A stretch of 64,000 bases of DNA. Origin: an uncultured Candidatus Poseidoniales archaeon. GTDB taxonomy: Archaea > Thermoplasmatota > Poseidoniia > Poseidoniales > Thalassarchaeaceae. The notes below the pieces were generated by a model. It made no database searches, was not told the origin of the DNA, and saw nothing but the letters and a program-made list of their open reading frames with translations. Both the position numbers and the translations under genes were made by a program. The stretch lies in the NCBI GenBank assembly GCA_902511005.1, contig CABXDN010000002.1:68403-132402 (forward strand), in the 5' to 3' direction. Positions 52,672 through 59,950 of this stretch are shown here, in pieces; positions within the stretch are counted from its first letter, which is position 1, and the number at the start of each line of letters is the position of its first letter.

Positions 52672-53553
52672 ATGATTGACGAAGTCGCTTCATCAAGATT
52701 ATCTAAGCAACAACTAATTGTTGTCGAAAAAGCCCTTTTTGAGTTGACTAGGCAACAAAAAGCGAGTCAAAATGTACCTGTGGAAATTACAGTACCAAAT
52801 TTCTGGTCTTCGATTTATCAATTACTAAGTCATTTAGAAAATGAGTTGGCTGAAACTATAAGGAATGAAGGAATGAATGCAAAAACACAATTGCAATCAC
52901 GCAGACTTGGAGTAGCAAGAACGTCTGTTTCGGATCTGACAAGAATGAGGATGAATGCGTTCACTCAACATGCAATTTTAACAAATTTACTCAAAATGTC
53001 GAGTGGAAATCAGAATGGAAATAAAGTCCCACCATTAAATTGGCAACGTCATGACCCTTCAGAAAGAGCCTATTATACAAATGTTGAAAGATTAGTTGAG
53101 AAATACAAAAATGATGTTTCTTGGGATAATATGCTACATGGAGGAAAACCAATGTCAGCGAGTAAACCAAGTTTAGGAGGTAATGCTGCACTAACGGAAT
53201 TTAGTGATTTAGATAAAGAAGAAGAAATTATCTCTTCTGTAATACCTACGCCGGAACCATCTCAAGAAATATGGGATGATCCCGAATTTGACGAGGAAGA
53301 CAGAATTCGTCAAATGGATGAATTTCCAGAAAGAGCTACCGGGGCAATCTCATCAACTTCAATAAACCAAGAACAAGATATAAGAAATAATTCAGATATG
53401 AAAAGAATCAGAATTATTCAAGATTTAATGGACCCTATTATTGACGAAGACGGAACGGCAATTCAGCTTACTGCGGGTGAGGTTGCTAACTTTTCTTCAC
53501 TTATGGCGGATACTCTAATTGCAGCAGGTTTTGCTGAATCTGCAGAGATATAG
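52672..53553 (+). CDS. GINS-like replication factor (Gins51/Sld5-type), probable
   Basis: 293 residues. The C-terminal stretch at about 245-290 (RIIQDLMDPIIDEDGTAIQL, TAGEVANFSSLMADTLIAAG) resembles the B domain of archaeal GINS subunits: a strand, a DG turn, a strand with GDVV-like residues, then a helix ending LIxxGxAE. Residues 5-110 are helical (LSHLENELAETIRNE, RRLGVARTSVSDLTRMRMNA) like the GINS A domain. A long acidic linker (residues 155-235) joins them. GINS links MCM helicase with polymerase. The call rests on pattern resemblance; no MCM or primase gene is adjacent. Confidence 0.55.
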   Translation: MIDEVASSRLSKQQLIVVEKALFELTRQQKASQNVPVEITVPNFWSSIYQLLSHLENELAETIRNEGMNAKTQLQSRRLGVARTSVSDLTRMRMNAFTQHAILTNLLKMSSGNQNGNKVPPLNWQRHDPSERAYYTNVERLVEKYKNDVSWDNMLHGGKPMSASKPSLGGNAALTEFSDLDKEEEIISSVIPTPEPSQEIWDDPEFDEEDRIRQMDEFPERATGAISSTSINQEQDIRNNSDMKRIRIIQDLMDPIIDEDGTAIQLTAGEVANFSSLMADTLIAAGFAESAEI

Positions 53554-53558
53554 AGAAG

Positions 53559-53605
53559 CAATGACTTAGAGTCGTCATTGTACGACTAGCCTCACCGAAG
53601 GTGAG
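53559..53605 (+). promoter_or_regulatory. Two hairpins in the pepC leader, one over the Shine-Dalgarno
   Basis: CAATGAC/GTCATTG (53559-53565 and 53574-53580) can form a first stem. CTCACC-GAA-GGTGAG (53591-53605) forms a second whose right arm is the ribosome-binding site, 3 nt before the ATG at 53609. The second could limit initiation; the first may mark the end of the preceding transcript. Confidence 0.4.
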
Positions 53606-53608
53606 CCG

Positions 53609-54955
53609 ATGGGAGAATCAGTAACAAATAAACAACTAAAAGAATTCAGAAATAATTTTGCAAATGATCCAGCAGCGAAAGTTGCACAGAATGCAGTAAC
53701 AAATGGAAACCTACTAGATGTTGCGCTAAATAGAGACTTAGTACAAAATATTGATTCGTCATTTTCTGTAAAATTGGATGATTGGAAAGTCACAAATCAA
53801 AAAAGTAGTGGAAGATGCTGGCTTTTTGCAACTTTGAATTTATTTAGACCTGGTACAATGAAGAAATTAAATGTCAAGAACTTTGAATTTAGTCAATCAC
53901 ATATTCATTTCTGGGATAAATTTGAAAGAAGTAATCATTTTTTCGAAGCAATTATTGACACAGCAGATAGACCTCTAGACGACCGAACTATTGGATTTCT
54001 TCTGGGTGATCCAATTGGAGATGGCGGGCAATGGAATATGGCAATGAACCTAATCCGTAAACATGGATTAGTGCCAAAAACTGCTTATCCAGAGAGTATC
54101 TCATCATCGAGTACAAGATGGATGAATGCTATACTGAAAGACATTCTAAGAAGTGGAGCAAGTGAACTACGTGAAATTTTAGATAATGGTGGGTCGAAAG
54201 AGGAAGCTAGAGTGCACAAAGATAAGAGAGTTGAAGATATTTGGAGAATATTATGCATCCATCTAGGCACACCTCCTGAAGAATTCGATTGGCAATGGGA
54301 AGATAAAGACGGAGATTTTCACAGAAAAGGGAGCATGACGCCGCAGGAATTTGCTAAAGAATATGTAGATATGGATTGGGAAGATTATGTTTGTATAGTC
54401 AATGATCCGAGAAATGAATATTACCAAACTTACACCGTCGATTACCTGCAAAATGTAGCGGGCGGCCCACCAGTAGTATACCTGAATGTACCAAGTCAAG
54501 AAATGAAAGATGTAACACAGAAGTTACTGGAAGATGGTTTACCTGTATGGATGGGCTGTGATGTAGGGAAGCAAATGCATAGAAAAAGGGGACTTTGGGA
54601 TGCTAAACTATTCGACTTTGCTGAATTGTATGGGGCAGAATTTGGCATGGATAAAGCAAATCGTCTGAGATTTAGTCAGACTATGATGACTCATGCTATG
54701 TTGTTTACTGGTGTTGACGTCGTTGATGGAGTACCAAGAAGATGGCGAGTTGAGAATTCATGGGGCGCTAAAGAAAGTGGCAAAGAAGGATTCTATACTA
54801 TGAATGATTCATGGTATGATGAACACATGTTCGAAATTGCAGCACCTACTGGTTACCTCACTGATAAGATGAAAAAAGGTCTCAGTACAACTCCTGTAGT
54901 ATTACCTGCTTGGGATCCTATGGGTAGTCTGGCGAAAGATGAAGCTGCTCTCTGA
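53609..54955 (+). CDS. pepC: Aminopeptidase C / bleomycin hydrolase (peptidase family C1B)
   Basis: 448 residues. The papain-like catalytic triad is visible: Cys in NQKSSGRCWLFA (about residue 70), His in MMTHAMLFTG (about 362) and Asn in RVENSWGAKESGKEG (about 383). The family normally forms a hexamer in the cytosol and trims peptides; the C-terminal tail enters the active site. It is bacterial or eukaryotic in character, so it is probably a transferred gene in this archaeon. It is followed by the second accessory island. Confidence 0.92.
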   Translation: MGESVTNKQLKEFRNNFANDPAAKVAQNAVTNGNLLDVALNRDLVQNIDSSFSVKLDDWKVTNQKSSGRCWLFATLNLFRPGTMKKLNVKNFEFSQSHIHFWDKFERSNHFFEAIIDTADRPLDDRTIGFLLGDPIGDGGQWNMAMNLIRKHGLVPKTAYPESISSSSTRWMNAILKDILRSGASELREILDNGGSKEEARVHKDKRVEDIWRILCIHLGTPPEEFDWQWEDKDGDFHRKGSMTPQEFAKEYVDMDWEDYVCIVNDPRNEYYQTYTVDYLQNVAGGPPVVYLNVPSQEMKDVTQKLLEDGLPVWMGCDVGKQMHRKRGLWDAKLFDFAELYGAEFGMDKANRLRFSQTMMTHAMLFTGVDVVDGVPRRWRVENSWGAKESGKEGFYTMNDSWYDEHMFEIAAPTGYLTDKMKKGLSTTPVVLPAWDPMGSLAKDEAAL

Positions 54956-54981
54956 ATATTTATGCAGACTAGGTCAATAAT

Positions 54982-55332
54982 ATGTCAATAGGCAATAAAA
55001 CTAATATTTGTACAATTTGTAGAAATAAAGGTGAAACAAATTGGTATAATATTTCTAACCATAATAAAAAAAATAATCAAGAGAGATTATTTTCTAATCC
55101 AAATAACAAGATCGAACTTTGTAATAGTTGCCATAGTAAAACCACGGGAAAAAATCTACCTCCTGAAAGAGAACATATTCATGATGAAGAAAGTTCTACT
55201 AAACAAAAATTACGTGAAGGAAAAGCTATCGCTAAACAAAAATCAATTCATGGAAGAATTCTTGCACAAAAGAGAAATCTAGAAAGGAAAGACAAACAAG
55301 AAAGAATTACTTCTAGAAAAAGAAGTTTATAA
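54982..55332 (+). CDS. HNH-like protein with lost catalytic histidines
   Basis: 116 residues. ICTICRNKGETNWYNIS, NPNNKIELCNSCHSKTT align with the HNH protein at 56067-56936 (ECKICKKKGRTEWHHII, DPNNVIELCRKCHNQTT). Both CxxC zinc pairs are kept, but the HH of the HNH motif is replaced by YN, so nuclease activity is unlikely. A basic C-terminal tail (residues 75-116, KQKLREGKAIAKQK...) would bind nucleic acid. Probably a diverged, inactive duplicate that may bind DNA or regulate. AT-rich like its neighbours. Confidence 0.6.
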   Translation: MSIGNKTNICTICRNKGETNWYNISNHNKKNNQERLFSNPNNKIELCNSCHSKTTGKNLPPEREHIHDEESSTKQKLREGKAIAKQKSIHGRILAQKRNLERKDKQERITSRKRSL

Positions 55333-55392
55333 TTAATTACTGAGTTTTTGTGTAAAGCTGTTTTTGGTGTTATATCATTATTTCTGATACGG

Positions 55393-55427
55393 TTTATATG
55401 AAACCTCTATTATGAAAATTATAGAGG
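55393..55427 (+). promoter_or_regulatory. TATA box with downstream inverted repeat
   Basis: TTTATATG (55393-55400) is followed by CCTCTAT (55404-55410) and its inverse ATAGAGG (55421-55427), between the TATA box and the expected start site, ahead of the ATG at 55435. It is a candidate operator. Confidence 0.45.
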
Positions 55428-55434
55428 AATAGTG

Positions 55435-55710
55435 ATGACTAAAATTACACAAAAACTGCTAACTGAAAAAATGATACCGATTGCCCCCCTAAATAGTGAG
55501 AAATTCGAGAAATTGAGAGTCTCAATAGATGGATATAATGCTGAATGCTTTATTTTTCAGCGAATAAATTCAGATAAGATAATCATTTTATTTGAAAAAG
55601 AGCATCCTGAATTTGGAAAAGAATTTACAACCAAATATTTTCTATTTAAAGAACCAGGGAAAATGATTTGGGGTCATGAAAAGAGGATTATGAAGATTGT
55701 AACAGTATAA
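55435..55710 (+). CDS. Unknown 91-residue protein
   Basis: Starts MTKITQKLLTEKMIPIAPLN (a GTG three nt upstream is possible). It is soluble with a beta-rich middle (NAECFIFQRINSDKIIILFE) and a basic C-terminus. No family recognised. It has its own promoter with an inverted repeat and lies between the two HNH-type genes, so it belongs to the same small island. Confidence 0.5.
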   Translation: MTKITQKLLTEKMIPIAPLNSEKFEKLRVSIDGYNAECFIFQRINSDKIIILFEKEHPEFGKEFTTKYFLFKEPGKMIWGHEKRIMKIVTV

Positions 55711-55744
55711 TTTAGAAAATATAATTCTGTATTAAAATTAATTT

Positions 55745-55776
55745 TTTTGTATTATACAAAATATTATAATATAATA
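55745..55776 (+). promoter_or_regulatory. Palindrome and TATA box upstream of the mini-HTH gene
   Basis: TTTTGTAT-T-ATACAAAA (55745-55761) is a perfect palindrome with 8-bp arms, directly upstream of an AT-rich TATA element (ATATTATAATATAATA, 55761-55776) located 24-39 nt before the ATG at 55800. Possible operator for the HTH protein. Confidence 0.45.
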
Positions 55777-55799
55777 CGTATTCCGACATATTGATAATT

Positions 55800-56057
55800 A
55801 TGGCACTCGACGCGAAACAATTGGCGGAATTGTTGAAGCTCAGAGCTATTGGATGGTCTCAGAAAGATATTGCTGAGGCAATAGGTCAATCCCAACAAGT
55901 CGTTGCCTATCAATTAAAGAAATTGAAAGAACAATCGATGAAAGAGGGTGTAGACAACGTATTTTCTGCAGCATTACTAGGAGGAATTGCAGGGGCAGCA
56001 GGAGGTTTTGCTTTGGCTGCAATGATGTTTGAACAATTAACAAAGAAAGAAGAATAG
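55800..56057 (+). CDS. Mini HTH protein with C-terminal membrane segment
   Basis: 85 residues from ATG 55800 (TTG 55791 is the listed alternative). The HTH covers about residues 8-42 (LLKLRAIGWSQKDIAEAIGQ, SQQVVAYQLKKLKEQ). It is strongly similar to the HTH of the 330-residue protein in the first island. The second half is a Gly/Ala-rich hydrophobic helix (AALLGGIAGAAGGFALAAMM) that probably inserts into the membrane, leaving the HTH in the cytosol. It ends 9 nt before the HNH gene start, indicating co-transcription. Confidence 0.65.
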   Translation: MALDAKQLAELLKLRAIGWSQKDIAEAIGQSQQVVAYQLKKLKEQSMKEGVDNVFSAALLGGIAGAAGGFALAAMMFEQLTKKEE

Positions 56058-56066
56058 GTAGATTAT

Positions 56067-56936
56067 ATGGTATTGGGAAGAAAAACAGGTGAATGTAAAA
56101 TTTGTAAAAAGAAAGGAAGGACCGAATGGCACCACATAATTAGTCAAAATCATGCCAAAAAAACTGGACAGCCACATCTAATTTCGGATCCTAATAATGT
56201 AATTGAGCTCTGTAGAAAATGCCACAACCAGACTACAGCATCAATGGTTCGTAAACGTTTGATTAGAGAAGAAGGAAAAAAGACAATCGAAAATAGATCC
56301 ATTATAGAAAGAAAAAGAAGGGAAGAAGCCCTTGCTAAAAGAAAGGCGAAAAATAAACTAGAACTTGAGAGAAGGAAAGTCAGTCTTGTTAAAGAAGAAA
56401 GAAGAAGGACTGAAAGAAAGGTACAGAATGATGAAAGAATAATCAGGAAAAAACAACGTAAGGAAGAAAGAGCAAGATTAGCAAATGAGTACGAAGAGAG
56501 GAAAGTAAATTCAATTAATCAATTGAAGGAAAGAAGTGTATTTATTGAGAATCCTCCGTCACATAAGAAAAGAGATTTTGTAAGATATCTTAAACAAAAT
56601 TTAGATAATGACAAGTCTGTTAAAAATTGGTTTGATTTTTTCCATAATAATTACAGGAGAATAAAACTCTGTAAACTATATCCTACAGATCACTGGCTAC
56701 ATAATCCAATTGAGTTTGATAAAAAATTGTCTCAAGATTATGAAAGAGATGGTTTTATGTGGACTGAAACAGGATTTACATGGCATAAGCCAGTTAATAA
56801 GAAACCTCAAGAAGATGAAATATACCAAGAAGCCATAAAAATAATCAATTTAGTTACGAAGGAATTCACCAAAGCAAAAAGAGATTTCAAAAAGGAAATT
56901 AACGGAGTCTTAAATTACCTTTTAATCGGTAAATAA
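56067..56936 (+). CDS. HNH endonuclease with long charged C-terminal region
   Basis: 289 residues. HNH zinc-finger type: CKICKKKGRTEWHHIISQNH (residues 9-28) with the catalytic HH, then DPNNVIELCRKCHNQTT (N and CxxCH). A basic and acidic alpha-helical segment follows (about 70-155, for example RRKVSLVKEERRRTERKVQN), then a globular C-terminal domain (KRDFVRYLKQNLDNDKSVKN, WFDFFHNNYRRIKLC, DHWLHNPIEFDKKL). It would cut DNA near a site recognised by its other domains. It may be a homing-type or defence nuclease. It follows the mini-HTH gene by 9 nt. Confidence 0.7.
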   Translation: MVLGRKTGECKICKKKGRTEWHHIISQNHAKKTGQPHLISDPNNVIELCRKCHNQTTASMVRKRLIREEGKKTIENRSIIERKRREEALAKRKAKNKLELERRKVSLVKEERRRTERKVQNDERIIRKKQRKEERARLANEYEERKVNSINQLKERSVFIENPPSHKKRDFVRYLKQNLDNDKSVKNWFDFFHNNYRRIKLCKLYPTDHWLHNPIEFDKKLSQDYERDGFMWTETGFTWHKPVNKKPQEDEIYQEAIKIINLVTKEFTKAKRDFKKEINGVLNYLLIGK

Positions 56937-56937
56937 A

Positions 56938-57276
56938 TCATCCGAGATTTCGAAGTGAAAGTTCAATAGTGACCGAATCTGGATATTCAATCATCATGAT
57001 TGCTTTCAATGCCTTCTCATCTTTAGAACTATTAGTTACAAGTTCTAAGAGACGCTTGTGGAAACGCATTTCCCAATGATCCCAAGTTTCTGCGCCCTCA
57101 CCATCTGGAGCTTTTCTGCATGGAACAACTAATTTACGAGTAGGTAAAGGTATAGGTCCACGAAGTGCAACTCCAGATTTATCTGAAATAGCCTTAATGG
57201 TAGCACATACCAAATCTACATCTTTGTAGTTATCACCAGTTAACTTGATTGTAGTAACGACTGGCATTTTATTCAC
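56938..57276 (-). CDS. rps10: 30S ribosomal protein S10 (uS10)
   Basis: 112 residues. MPVVTTIKLTGDNYKDVDLV, LRGPIPLPTRKLVVPCRKAP and WEMRFHKRLLELV identify S10. It lies 20 nt downstream of EF-1A, the order found in most archaea. Its end is 2 nt from the convergent HNH gene end, marking the boundary of the second island. Confidence 0.96.
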   Translation of the reverse strand: MNKMPVVTTIKLTGDNYKDVDLVCATIKAISDKSGVALRGPIPLPTRKLVVPCRKAPDGEGAETWDHWEMRFHKRLLELVTNSSKDEKALKAIMMIEYPDSVTIELSLRNLG

Positions 57277-57296
57277 TCACCAATCTCTCTAAAAAT

Positions 57297-58583
57297 CTAA
57301 GCTTTCTTCTCAATCTTCATGCAGACGCCAGCAGCCACAGTCTTACCCATGTCACGAATAGCGAATCTTGCAAGTTCAGGGAATGCATCCATCTGCTCGA
57401 TAGCCATAGGCTTGGTTGGTCCGAAACGGATTAAAGCAGCATCTCCAGTCTTCAGGAACGGAGGGTTTGCTTCCTTAGTCTTAGAATTCTCTAGTAGTTC
57501 TACAAATCGAACTGCTACTTGGCTAGTATGGCAGTGGAACACGGGCGTGTATCCTACACCGATAGCTTTCGGGATTTCCATAAGTTGAATTTGTCCAACG
57601 AATGTTTCGTCGTGACGTACGAAGTTAGGTGCAGATTCAGGATATCCTGCAACGTCTCCACGGCGGATATCAGTTGCAGCTAATCCACGAACGTTGAATC
57701 CAACGTTGTCGCCTGGTTCAGCCTTAGCGTGAACTGTGTGGTGCATCTCAATCGACTTAACTTCAGCAGATTTTTGACTTGGATTGAAAACTACAGTTTT
57801 ACCTGAGTTTAGTGTACCAGTCTCAATCTTTCCTACCGGAACTGTTCCAATACCACTGATTTTGTAAACATCCTGAATTGGCAATCTTAGAGGACGGTCA
57901 GTTGGTTTTGGAGGCATCTGAATAGCATCAATTGCTTCGAAAAGAGTAGGTCCATTGTACCATGACATGTTCTCACTCTTGTTGTAGATGTTCTCTCCGT
58001 AGAAAGATGATCCTGCAATCATTGGAACGTCAGCCGGATTAAATCCTGCCATCTTTAATAGATTAGATACTTCTGTCTTAACTGAATTGTATTTATCTTC
58101 TGAGTAATCCACACCGCTAATATCCATCTTGTTGATGTTAACTATTAGTTGTTTTACTCCAAGGACACGTGCTAGGAAAGCGTGTTCCTTAGTTTGCGCG
58201 TTTACTCCATCGTTTGCAGCTACACAAAGTACTGCAGCATCTGCTTGGCTAGTTCCAGTGATCATGTTCTTTACGAAATCACGGTGACCAGGAGCATCAA
58301 TAACTGTGAAGTAATAGTTTGGAGTGTAGAATTCTTTGTGAGCTACGTCAATAGTAATTCCACGCTCTCGCTCTTCTTTCAGTCCATCCATAACATAAGC
58401 CAGACCGAAACCTGCCTTACCTTGCTCTGATGCAAGTTTCTCATTTTTGTCAATTACGTGCTGTTCAATATGACCGCTGTCTAGAAGTAGTCTTCCAACT
58501 GTTGTCGATTTTCCATGGTCAACGTGACCAACGAATACTATATTCAAGTGCGGTTTCTTTTTATCTTCCCATTGTGAACCCAT
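57297..58583 (-). CDS. tef1a: Translation elongation factor EF-1 alpha (aEF1A)
   Basis: 428 residues from ATG 58583 ([20 protein letters not shown]; a GTG nine nt earlier is not needed). GHVDHGKST at 19-27 (G1), [12 protein letters not shown] (G2), [20 protein letters not shown] (G3), NKMD (G4), and domains II and III with [31 protein letters not shown] and RRGDVAGYP. It brings aminoacyl-tRNA to the ribosome. A GGGGTG ribosome-binding site and a 15-nt GC-rich motif precede it. Confidence 0.97.
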   Translation of the reverse strand: MGSQWEDKKKPHLNIVFVGHVDHGKSTTVGRLLLDSGHIEQHVIDKNEKLASEQGKAGFGLAYVMDGLKEERERGITIDVAHKEFYTPNYYFTVIDAPGHRDFVKNMITGTSQADAAVLCVAANDGVNAQTKEHAFLARVLGVKQLIVNINKMDISGVDYSEDKYNSVKTEVSNLLKMAGFNPADVPMIAGSSFYGENIYNKSENMSWYNGPTLFEAIDAIQMPPKPTDRPLRLPIQDVYKISGIGTVPVGKIETGTLNSGKTVVFNPSQKSAEVKSIEMHHTVHAKAEPGDNVGFNVRGLAATDIRRGDVAGYPESAPNFVRHDETFVGQIQLMEIPKAIGVGYTPVFHCHTSQVAVRFVELLENSKTKEANPPFLKTGDAALIRFGPTKPMAIEQMDAFPELARFAIRDMGKTVAAGVCMKIEKKA

Positions 58584-58598
58584 ATGATACACCCCTAA

Positions 58599-58652
58599 GG
58601 TAGCCCGCCGACCGTAGAGGCATATTTGAATCCATTCATCTTAATGTATATA
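58599..58652 (-). promoter_or_regulatory. EF-1A promoter and leader motif
   Basis: On the minus strand, the TATA element AATATATAC (58652-58643) puts the start site near 58620. GGTCGGCGGGCTACC (58613-58599) then lies at the mRNA 5' end, 16 nt before the ATG; it matches 14 of 15 positions of the FKBP leader motif. Confidence 0.55.
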
Positions 58653-58690
58653 TTGATATGTGAAATAAAACATTCAAATTGCGCCGCAGT

Positions 58691-59899
58691 TCATCGGTAT
58701 TGTAACTCAATTATGAAATGTTTGACCTCAGTGTTGTGAGTTTTCTCATTTTGTATGTCTGCAGTCCAATCGCCCGGCAATTTGCCTCGTATCGTGGAAC
58801 CACTAATTACCATCCAAACACAATGGTCATCCGAGTCACAATCTCCTGCATCTCTATTATCTGCTCCAATCGCAGAAGTATTGGCTACTTCATCATCTGT
58901 GTTATTGTAAACATAGATATCAAGTATATTCTCTGAATCGACAGTTATTCCCCCTGCACCATCGTCTTCCTTAGGATAAATTAATTTGATTCTGAGATAA
59001 CGTATCCTATCATCAGTTTCGGTATTATATGATACAGGATACTCCCAAGACATAATTATTGGATCGTTTCCTAAACGACGATCTATTTCAAAATCTGACC
59101 AAACACCACGATAATTAACATAAACTTTAGTTTGTTCTGAAGAGGTTAGGCCATTGTTATCTACAACAGTCAAACTTACTTCCCATGCACCTCCACTAAT
59201 TGCTTCACCGGTAGAGGGTAAATTTTCCCATTCAATTACTTCTCCTGTAGCATCAATATCGTTCTCAAAATCACCATCATTATCTGAATCATAACTGGTA
59301 TCTAAATCCCAGTTCCATTCTACAATATATTCTTCAGCATAACAATCTGAATCATCTGGATCACAACCAGCCCATGAATCAGAAGCGTCAAGAGTGATTT
59401 TTGTCGTAAATTCTACAGACTTGTCACTTATTTCTTTATCTTCTTCACAAACCCAAATTAAAACAAATTGTCCTGCTGGCGCTGACTCTCCATCACAATC
59501 TTCATCTTTATCCGAACTAATGTCCGCCTGAGGAACTCTCGCATCTGGATCAATAATATTCACAGTTTTCTTAGTTGTAGTCTCCAATGAGCCATCACTA
59601 ACAGTTAATTTTACAGAATATTCACCGTCTTGAACGTAAGAGTGAGTGGTTGTAAGGCCGGATCCGATATTGCCATCACCAAAATTCCAAGTGAAAGTTA
59701 GGGAATCTCCATCAGGATCGCTAGAACCTGCCGCATTGAATGTTATTTCATCTCCTGCCCGAATATTTGAATTAGGGTTCATAGAAAATGTAGAGGAAGG
59801 TGCATTATTCCCACTAAAAGAGTCTAAACAACCTGCTAAAGGTGTACTAATCATCAACAAAACCAACATAAATGCAAGTCCATGAACGCGCGCCATCAT
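58691..59899 (-). CDS. PKD-domain lipoprotein
   Basis: 402 residues. The signal peptide ends in the lipobox LAGCLD (Cys about residue 24). A PKD domain covers about residues 32-115 (GSSDPDGDSLTFTWNFGDG, HSYVQDGEYSVKLTVSDGS). A second PKD-like domain with acidic stretches follows (KITLDASDSWAGCDPDDSD, WNWDLDTSYDSDNDGDFEND), then a C-terminal beta domain. The acidic DxDxDG segments suggest calcium binding. Probably displayed on the cell surface; function unknown. Confidence 0.7.
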   Translation of the reverse strand: MMARVHGLAFMLVLLMISTPLAGCLDSFSGNNAPSSTFSMNPNSNIRAGDEITFNAAGSSDPDGDSLTFTWNFGDGNIGSGLTTTHSYVQDGEYSVKLTVSDGSLETTTKKTVNIIDPDARVPQADISSDKDEDCDGESAPAGQFVLIWVCEEDKEISDKSVEFTTKITLDASDSWAGCDPDDSDCYAEEYIVEWNWDLDTSYDSDNDGDFENDIDATGEVIEWENLPSTGEAISGGAWEVSLTVVDNNGLTSSEQTKVYVNYRGVWSDFEIDRRLGNDPIIMSWEYPVSYNTETDDRIRYLRIKLIYPKEDDGAGGITVDSENILDIYVYNNTDDEVANTSAIGADNRDAGDCDSDDHCVWMVISGSTIRGKLPGDWTADIQNEKTHNTEVKHFIIELQYR

Positions 59900-59950
59900 G
59901 ACTTGCGTGACATCCTTGTTTCATCAAACCTACGGATTCCTGTAATAGTA

